Source: Polynucleobacter sp. CS-Odin-A6
GTDB taxonomy: Bacteria; Pseudomonadota; Gammaproteobacteria; Burkholderiales; Burkholderiaceae
NCBI RefSeq assembly: GCF_018882095.1
Contig: NZ_JACVPD010000001.1
Location: forward strand, 851,100 to 915,099
Length of the DNA stretch: 64,000 nt
Direction: 5' to 3'
Shown one piece after another: positions 59,266-64,000 of this stretch. Under the pieces are notes generated by a model that saw only the letters and a program-made list of their open reading frames with translations, made no database searches and was not told the origin of the DNA. Position numbers and translations under genes: made by a program. Every line of letters starts with the position of its first letter. Within the stretch, counting starts at the first letter, position 1.

Positions 59266-60649
59266 CTGTTGACCCCTTACTCATTACAGGAATATTGAAG
59301 CTAAAGGTAGAGCCTTGACCTAGCTCTGAAACTAAATGGATTTCCCCGCCATGCATTTCAATTAAGCGTTTTACGATAGCAAGACCTAAACCAGTTCCCT
59401 CTTGATTTTTAGTGACTGAGCTATTAACCTGCTTGAATTCATCAAACACCGCTTCCTGATCTTCCTGGGCGATTCCAATACCAGAATCAGATATAGCCAC
59501 TTCTAAATTTTGATCATTGCATATTACATTCAGCTGTACTTTTCCGCCTTCAGGGGTAAATTTAATGGCATTAGTTAATAGGTTCAATAGAATTTGACGC
59601 AATGCTCTCTCGTCGGCATAGAATTCTCCTAAGCTATCAATTCCAGTGTTTGTGAACTCAATGGTTTTCTTTTTTGCCCTGACATTCAAGATGTTAATGA
59701 CAAGCTCAAAAACCTTACTGAGTTTAAATTGACTCTTATGTAATTCAAATTGACCTGCTTCAATCTTAGAGAGATCTAATACATCATTAATAAGCTCTAG
59801 AAGGTGCTGTCCAGAATTATTAATATTCCGAACATAGTCTACTTGCTTGGGATTAAGATCACCAAAATACTTTTCTAGAAGCACCTCTGAAAATCCGATA
59901 ATTGAATTTAGTGGGGTCCTTAATTCATGAGACATGTTGGCCAAAAACTCAGACTTATGCTGATTCGCCTCGATTAGCTTGCTATTGTTGTAAGTAATTT
60001 CAGTGTTTTGGTGAAGGATTACTTTTTCATAATTCAATACCGAAAAATAAGCTCTCCAAATAAATACTCCAAGAATGATGAGAATAGCCAAAAAAGCAGC
60101 AATAAAAAATATCAGCGTTTTGATTTGTAAGGCAATCAATGCTTCATCGTTTTTATTTTTCAATGTTTCAATTTTGATAAGGCCTAAATCAACTCCCAGA
60201 TTAATTTTGTAAAAGGTCGTCAGTTTATCGTTGTCTAATGTCTGAATGAAAGGCTTATTGTCAAATTTAGGGATCTCCATATTTTGACTTGAAACAAGCA
60301 CCTTCAATTTTTGATCGTCATCACGATAAAGACCAGACAGTACCCCGCCAGACATATTAGAGACAGATACAGCAGAAACATCATCATTCGAAAATATTTG
60401 CCGAATATGAGATTCAATTCCGGCGTAGTCTTTAGTTATTAAAAGATCTACTACTGCATTAGAAAGGCTTTTAGAATGGTTTTGGGCAGCATAAAACTTT
60501 TGCTCAAGTAGTGATTGTTTAAATTGCAAATAAGTGTAGAGACCGCCAGTAATGATGACGACCATCAACACTATAGAAGTAATAAGGACTGGCCAAATAC
60601 TCCTAGTTTGAAAGACTTTTAATTTTGGTAGCTTCAGTCTATTGAGCAT
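59258..60649 (-). CDS. Membrane sensor histidine kinase
   Basis: A 463-aa kinase with two membrane helices (about 17-40 and 176-199) flanking a periplasmic domain of about 135 residues, then HisKA with H241 in [17 protein letters not shown] and HATPase (N-box [40 protein letters not shown]). There is no HAMP or receiver domain. The periplasmic domain may interact with the PhnD-like protein encoded just upstream (11-bp overlap) and pass the signal to the receiver protein downstream. Confidence 0.92.
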   Translation of the reverse strand: MLNRLKLPKLKVFQTRSIWPVLITSIVLMVVIITGGLYTYLQFKQSLLEQKFYAAQNHSKSLSNAVVDLLITKDYAGIESHIRQIFSNDDVSAVSVSNMSGGVLSGLYRDDDQKLKVLVSSQNMEIPKFDNKPFIQTLDNDKLTTFYKINLGVDLGLIKIETLKNKNDEALIALQIKTLIFFIAAFLAILIILGVFIWRAYFSVLNYEKVILHQNTEITYNNSKLIEANQHKSEFLANMSHELRTPLNSIIGFSEVLLEKYFGDLNPKQVDYVRNINNSGQHLLELINDVLDLSKIEAGQFELHKSQFKLSKVFELVINILNVRAKKKTIEFTNTGIDSLGEFYADERALRQILLNLLTNAIKFTPEGGKVQLNVICNDQNLEVAISDSGIGIAQEDQEAVFDEFKQVNSSVTKNQEGTGLGLAIVKRLIEMHGGEIHLVSELGQGSTFSFNIPVMSKGSTDG

Positions 60650-61490
60650 ACTTCTCTAAATGCAATTCCTCGATATTGTTAAAATCAGCTGTTGTCACTT
60701 TTTTGGGGTGCTCAATCCCCACCGCTGCCAGATCCTTCTTACAAGTTTCATCATCAGCGCAATTGATAAAGGATTGTAAAAAGACCTTACGAATATTTTC
60801 TGAAATGGTGGGTTTAGTGGCTATAGGATGAGGGGTAAATTTTTGCGTTGTGTAGATAACCTTAAGCTGGTCTTGTATCTCTTTTGGCTCCGAATCTAGA
60901 GTCGATCTGAGGCCGCCTCCTGCAGCTGTATCTCCCGCAATCACTGAACGGTAGACATTACCATGAGTTTTAACAAATACAGGTTGAATGGTGATTCCCT
61001 TTTTTGCAAATTCTCCCCGCACAAGTAAAGAAGCGCCAAATGCGTTGGGAGCAGGAAATGCCACTTTCTTACCGTTTAGACTTTTCAAGGGGGTTTCGGG
61101 ATTCGTTGCTTTTTCCACAACTAAACCAGATAGCAGGTTCTTACTTTCTGCCAACAAAGGGTTGTATTTTTGCTTTTTCAAAGCCACTAGGAAATGGTAT
61201 GGATTTGCGTAGATGAAATCGGGTCTACCGTTACTGAAATCTGACTCGAATTCTGGAATATCTTTTGGCACGATGAGCTCAAAACACAGGCCACTTTTTT
61301 TGCCTACTTTATCCAAAAGAGGTCCCCAAGTTGAAAAAATTTGACTGGGGGGAAATTGCGGAACCACTTCGAAGGTCAACACGTTCTTTGACTGCTGATC
61401 TCCTAGGCATTCAGCGCCAAAGGCGGCGTTGCTGAATAAAGATACAGCAAAAAGAAGAGGGGCAATGGCTTTGAGATTCATGATTGTCAT
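60639..61490 (-). CDS. PhnD-like phosphate/phosphonate-type periplasmic binding protein
   Basis: A 283-aa periplasmic substrate-binding protein of the PhnD/SsuA/transferrin-like class. The signal peptide ends SNAAFG; mature features are [30 protein letters not shown] [28 protein letters not shown] and [21 protein letters not shown]. Start: ATG 61490 or 61481 (the frame opens at 61532). No ABC permease or ATPase gene follows; instead a kinase and receiver do, so it probably serves as a sensor. The ligand is unknown. Confidence 0.85.
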   Translation of the reverse strand: MTIMNLKAIAPLLFAVSLFSNAAFGAECLGDQQSKNVLTFEVVPQFPPSQIFSTWGPLLDKVGKKSGLCFELIVPKDIPEFESDFSNGRPDFIYANPYHFLVALKKQKYNPLLAESKNLLSGLVVEKATNPETPLKSLNGKKVAFPAPNAFGASLLVRGEFAKKGITIQPVFVKTHGNVYRSVIAGDTAAGGGLRSTLDSEPKEIQDQLKVIYTTQKFTPHPIATKPTISENIRKVFLQSFINCADDETCKKDLAAVGIEHPKKVTTADFNNIEELHLEKYAQ

Positions 61491-61585
61491 TTTAAGGGTT
61501 TTTAGCTGTGTGTGATCCATAACTATTATCAAATCTGTATCTTATTCTAGGGCCTCCCGAATATAAGCTTGGAGCCTGTTCCTTA

Positions 61586-61625
61586 AGCGGCTGATAAGGT
61601 CCAGGTATCCGCGACCCTGGCCGCT
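61586..61625. other. Structured non-coding stem-loop upstream of the PhnD-like gene
   Basis: Outer stem AGCGG / CCGCT (61586-61590 / 61621-61625) and inner stem CCAGG / CCTGG (61601-61605 / 61616-61620) with a 10-nt internal loop on one side; outer CTTG...CAAG (near 61569 and 61637) could extend it. It lies in the 371-bp divergent space (61491-61861), which has no gene visible. A second region, with overlapping CATAG/CTATG, ATAGG/CCTAT and TTAGCT/AGCTAA pairs, lies at 61670-61720. Strand and function are unknown. Confidence 0.4.
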
Positions 61626-61861
61626 CTAGCCTTGGACAAGTAAGAAATACTAAAACTACCTTTTGGCGGAGTTTCATAGGATGTTAGCTATGGGCCTATA
61701 AGCAGCTAAAAGTAGGAATAAACCGCAAAGCCCCAAATCGGCCATTGAGATTCAGGCTCATTACGATCCTAATACACCTTAATTATTTCTGTCATCAAGA
61801 CTCTGTACAGTCAAAAGCTTGATATTGATGAATCCGAATAACTGTTGATAGGTATGGTTGG

Positions 61862-62887
61862 ATGAAAAAAAAGATTTTCAATGTGCTGATGGAGGCAAAA
61901 GTAAAAGTCATTCAGTGGATTCGACCTCCTAATCATTATTTCACCGCAACTGTTGCTCAAGTTGTTCAAGAGGCTGCCGCCTTAACGGCCTCACAATCTA
62001 TGCCGCTGGAAAGCAATCTAGAGGCACCTCCCGTTACACCAATAAGAGTAGTTAGCATTGCACCTGAAACCCGATACTTTCAGATCCGAGATGAACAGCA
62101 TCCTCGGAAAATTGCCTATACCGTTTCAGGAGACATGAATGCAGAAAACATTTTAGTTTGTTTGCCAGGATTGCTTGAAACAAAGACATCCTTTTTAGTC
62201 ATTCATGATTACTTTTTGAAGTTTGAAAATTATAAAGTCATTAGCGTTGATTTTTCAGGCAGAGGCGAGTCTGACTATATTGATGAATGTGGGGCCTACA
62301 AAATGTCTTTATACCTCTCGGATGTGAGCGAATTAATTCAATGGGCTATATTGGTTGGAGGTAAGACGCATCAAAGACTCACCATTCTTGGCACTAGTAT
62401 GGGCGGAGTTTTAGCAATGCATCTTACAAAGATTTTTGATAAAAAGATTAACGCTATCGTTCTTAACGATATCGCCTTAACGGTTAATTGGACTGCTTTG
62501 TATACCCTATATAAGTCAATGAAAAATGAGCTGGGCTTCAAAGAGATTCGAGAGCTTGCCAAAGAATTAAGTGTTGACGAAAAAGCAATCGCTGATGTGC
62601 AGCTCCCTGGGCATTTTGATCTCTCATATCGTGCCGATGTTTGGGGCATGAATTTTCATGAGGCACTAGAGGGCTTTAAAGGTAAGGTTGGACTGGTCTA
62701 TGGCAGGGAGTCTAAGATATGCACTGAGCAACGTGTTCAGGAGATAAGGGCGTTGATTCCTCGATTAAATACCTTTGAGGTTTTAAATGCAGGCCATCCA
62801 GTACCATTTGACGATCTAGTATGTGACTTTATACATTCGCAAATGAGTCAAAGGCCGATTGCTCGCCCCAAAGACCTGGTGAACTAA
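61862..62887 (+). CDS. Alpha/beta hydrolase
   Basis: 341 aa without a clear signal peptide; an N-terminal helical region of about 85 residues precedes the fold. The core begins ILVCLPGLLETKTSF, then SVDFSGRGESDYI, the nucleophile elbow LGTSMGGVLA, and the C-terminal His in VLNAGHPVPFD. The acid is likely in the VYGRESKI strand region. It probably hydrolyses esters or amides; substrate unknown. It lies close to the accessory small-gene cluster. Confidence 0.82.
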   Translation: MKKKIFNVLMEAKVKVIQWIRPPNHYFTATVAQVVQEAAALTASQSMPLESNLEAPPVTPIRVVSIAPETRYFQIRDEQHPRKIAYTVSGDMNAENILVCLPGLLETKTSFLVIHDYFLKFENYKVISVDFSGRGESDYIDECGAYKMSLYLSDVSELIQWAILVGGKTHQRLTILGTSMGGVLAMHLTKIFDKKINAIVLNDIALTVNWTALYTLYKSMKNELGFKEIRELAKELSVDEKAIADVQLPGHFDLSYRADVWGMNFHEALEGFKGKVGLVYGRESKICTEQRVQEIRALIPRLNTFEVLNAGHPVPFDDLVCDFIHSQMSQRPIARPKDLVN

Positions 62888-62914
62888 GGTGTCGATTTAA
62901 ATAAGCTTCGCTGC

Positions 62915-63109
62915 CTAATCATCATCTCTAACAGCGATTCTTCCAAGAGTATCTAAATCGGACTCATCTACTACCAAATAATCATCCTCAATGACCGTTG
63001 CGCCCTCTAAGTGCTCGATGTATTCTCGAATGGCGTAATAGGGCGCAATATGGACGTGATCATCGTCTTGATGATCCCAAATCTTATAGCGATAGACTGT
63101 TAATTTCAT
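62915..63109 (-). CDS. 64-aa acidic uncharacterised protein
   Basis: A 64-aa protein with many Asp/Glu/His (WDHQDDDHVHIAPYYAIREYIEHLEGA) and an acidic C-terminus ending in RDDD. It is soluble, with no family recognised. It begins 22 bp after the 33-aa gene in the same direction; GAAGG precedes the start. It may bind metals through His/Asp, but this is conjecture. Confidence 0.65.
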   Translation of the reverse strand: MKLTVYRYKIWDHQDDDHVHIAPYYAIREYIEHLEGATVIEDDYLVVDESDLDTLGRIAVRDDD

Positions 63110-63131
63110 TTAATTTTGACCTTCGTAAAAA

Positions 63132-63233
63132 TTAAGATCCGAGGCGATGATTTTTATATCGACTTGCATAGGCTTTACGAGTCTCAGCCCAGGCTAAAAT
63201 CGCTTTAATAATCAAGCGTTTTAGTTTTGTCAT
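63132..63233 (-). CDS. 33-aa basic small protein (DUF1127-like)
   Basis: A complete 34-codon frame (ATG 63233 to TAA). The product is very basic: MTKLKRLIIKAILAWAETRK, then AYASRYKNHRLGS, an amphipathic helix with the pattern of YjiS/DUF1127-type proteins, though too short for a firm call. It lies 3 bp after the 52-aa gene stop. A GGGGGG run just upstream may act as ribosome site. DUF1127 proteins are linked in other bacteria to phosphate/RNA metabolism; here only a guess. Confidence 0.55.
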   Translation of the reverse strand: MTKLKRLIIKAILAWAETRKAYASRYKNHRLGS

Positions 63234-63236
63234 GAT

Positions 63237-63395
63237 CTAAAACCCCCCATAAGTGGTGTAGTAGAGATAGTCACGAGTAAGCTGCTCCACTTGCTGATGG
63301 CTATTGGGGTTATGGCTGTTGATGAACTGTTCCAAATCATTGCTTTTGGTCTGGTTACCAAAAACTAGACTAAAGAGGCTCAATAATTGTGTCAT
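63237..63395 (-). CDS. 52-aa uncharacterised small protein
   Basis: A complete frame (ATG 63395 to TAG) with a strong AAAGGAG 6 bp upstream. Sequence features: hydrophobic start MTQLLSLFSLVFGNQ, then SNDLEQFINSHNPNSHQQVE, and a Tyr-rich end (DYLYYTTYGGF). No family recognised. It is the first gene of a three-gene minus-strand cluster with the 33- and 64-aa genes. Confidence 0.65.
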   Translation of the reverse strand: MTQLLSLFSLVFGNQTKSNDLEQFINSHNPNSHQQVEQLTRDYLYYTTYGGF

Positions 63396-63509
63396 TTACG
63401 GCTCCTTTGATAGATAATGTTAGGGTTACTACCTATTAAGTATGTGCCTTATTAATGAATCTTGTATGACGGTTACATAACTTTTTAGCCTTAAAAAAAT
63501 TAAGTTCAT

Positions 63510-63538
63510 TTGTAGTCAATTTGTCATAAAACTTCAGA
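63510..63538 (+). promoter_or_regulatory. Candidate Pho-box-like repeats upstream of the 58-aa gene
   Basis: TTGTAGT-CAAT-TTGTCAT-AAAA-CTTCAGA has 11-bp-spaced heptamers resembling the CTGTCAT repeats bound by PhoB; only the middle one is close. The surrounding 233-bp divergent space (63396-63628) is AT-rich and otherwise without visible genes. Confidence 0.3.
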
Positions 63539-63628
63539 AATTCTAAAAAAGCATCAAAGCTATCAATCTGCAGTCAAAAATCCTCCAAATTAAAATCAAA
63601 ACGTAATTCCATCAAGAAGAGATATCAA

Positions 63629-63805
63629 ATGAGTGCTTTAAAAGAGGCTATCGAGAAATTACAAAAATCTGGAGATATCAGGCTGTCTGATTTAAAGGCT
63701 CTCAAATTAAAAGATTTAGATGCTCTTTTAGAAGAAATCAAGCACTGGTGCCTTTATGGAAATGGTAAGCCTGAGAAGCTTGGTAAGAAGCATAAAGAGC
63801 ATTAA
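63629..63805 (+). CDS. 58-aa charged helical protein
   Basis: A complete frame (ATG 63629 to TAA) with AGAAGAGAT upstream. The product is Lys/Leu/Glu-rich: ALKEAIEKLQKSGDIRLSDL, KALKLKDLDALLEEIKHWC, then GNGKPEKLGKKHKEH. It looks like two helices with a basic tail, and may bind nucleic acid or a protein. No family recognised. It lies 68 bp upstream of the IS element. Confidence 0.6.
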   Translation: MSALKEAIEKLQKSGDIRLSDLKALKLKDLDALLEEIKHWCLYGNGKPEKLGKKHKEH

Positions 63806-63873
63806 GGAGAGTGGTAGCCAAAACCCAAAGTCCAATTGGGCTCCGCTACGCCGTAATAAAAAAGCCACCTCTT

Positions 63874-64000
63874 TGAACTGACCCCCAAAAGTTGGACACC
63901 ATGTCCAACCAAGGGGGTTTTGTTTTATGAGCAAGTACAGCAAGCAGTTCAAGCTAAAGGTAGTTAAAGAGTTTCTAAAGTCAGGTGGTCTTAAGCGGGT
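63874..64000 (+). mobile_element. Left end of an IS3-family (IS150-like) element, partial
   Basis: The terminal sequence TGAACTGACCCCCAAAAGTT is followed by GGACACC, a typical IS3/IS150-group inverted repeat, 53 bp before a transposase OrfA start. The element continues beyond the window, so target duplication cannot be checked. Confidence 0.75.
63927..64000 (+). CDS. IS3-family transposase OrfA (3' partial)
   Basis: The first 24 residues (MSKYSKQFKLKVVKEFLKSG, then GLKR) match the HTH start of IS3/IS911/IS150-type OrfA proteins, which bind the element ends. The ORF is cut by the window edge. OrfA is normally fused with the DDE-type OrfB by -1 frameshift; OrfB is outside. Confidence 0.75.
   Translation, partial: MSKYSKQFKLKVVKEFLKSGGLKR

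Noticed and set aside
61720..61765. Sequence ACCGCAAAGCC...GGCC resembling part of a GEMM-I c-di-GMP riboswitch
   Set aside because: Only the short GCAAAGCC-GGCC element fits; the conserved GCACAGGGCAAACC segment and the second tetraloop-receptor hairpin are not seen.

Overview
The window looks like chromosomal DNA of a free-living betaproteobacterium in the Burkholderiaceae, most like Polynucleobacter. The basis is gene order and protein character: surE-pcm-nlpD, ndk-rlmN-ispG-hisS-yfgM-bamB-der, hfq-hflX-hflKC-hisZ-purA, rnr-rlmB and glnA-ntrB-ntrC. Intergenic spaces are short, many genes overlap by ATGA, and base composition is only moderately GC-rich. The species call is inference, since no database search was possible.

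Layout. 1-7.4 kb: the 3' end of an OprB-type porin gene, then a three-gene CzcCBA-type heavy-metal efflux operon. 7.4-11.9 kb: surE, pcm and nlpD, followed by a DnaQ-fold exonuclease and rlmD; rpoS is not present after nlpD. 12.0-12.9 kb: a 26-codon membrane peptide gene facing a Bax-inhibitor-1 family gene across a shared terminator. 13.1-29.8 kb: a long co-directional housekeeping run (nucleotide, isoprenoid, tRNA charging, outer-membrane assembly, ribosome GTPase, Hfq/HflX/HflKC, histidine and purine synthesis) ending with malate synthase G and a strong terminator. 29.9-36.4 kb: a more accessory stretch with a putative cysteine-hydrolase-fold protein, a 51-aa protein, a small K+-channel-like protein, an MFS exporter, a dienelactone hydrolase, an outer-membrane protein and a secreted lipase-like hydrolase.

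36.5-53 kb: tRNA-Leu(CAG), rnr, rlmB, trxC, tal, rpiA, yggX, argA, hrpA, a YVTN beta-propeller, a NodB-like deacetylase, a sterol-desaturase-type oxygenase, an EI24 protein and a molybdopterin-binding-domain protein. 53-58 kb: a nitrogen-regulation block with two NtrC-type sites upstream of glnA, then ntrB, ntrC and xthA. 58.3-61.5 kb: a pyridoxamine-oxidase-like protein and, on the minus strand, a PhnD-like periplasmic binding protein, a membrane histidine kinase and a receiver-only response regulator that look like one signalling unit. 61.5-64 kb: an apparently structured non-coding segment, an alpha/beta hydrolase, a cluster of very small genes (64, 33, 52 and 58 aa) and the left end of an IS3-family element that runs off the window.

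The most interesting leads are four. (1) The NtrC here has GAFQGA instead of GAFTGA, although its predicted target, the glnA promoter region, carries two good NtrC sites. (2) The glnA terminator, a UUCG hairpin, lies inside the open 5' reading frame of ntrB. (3) The PhnD-like protein, kinase and receiver form a three-gene sensing unit. (4) There is a set of previously easy-to-miss small genes, several with good Shine-Dalgarno sequences.
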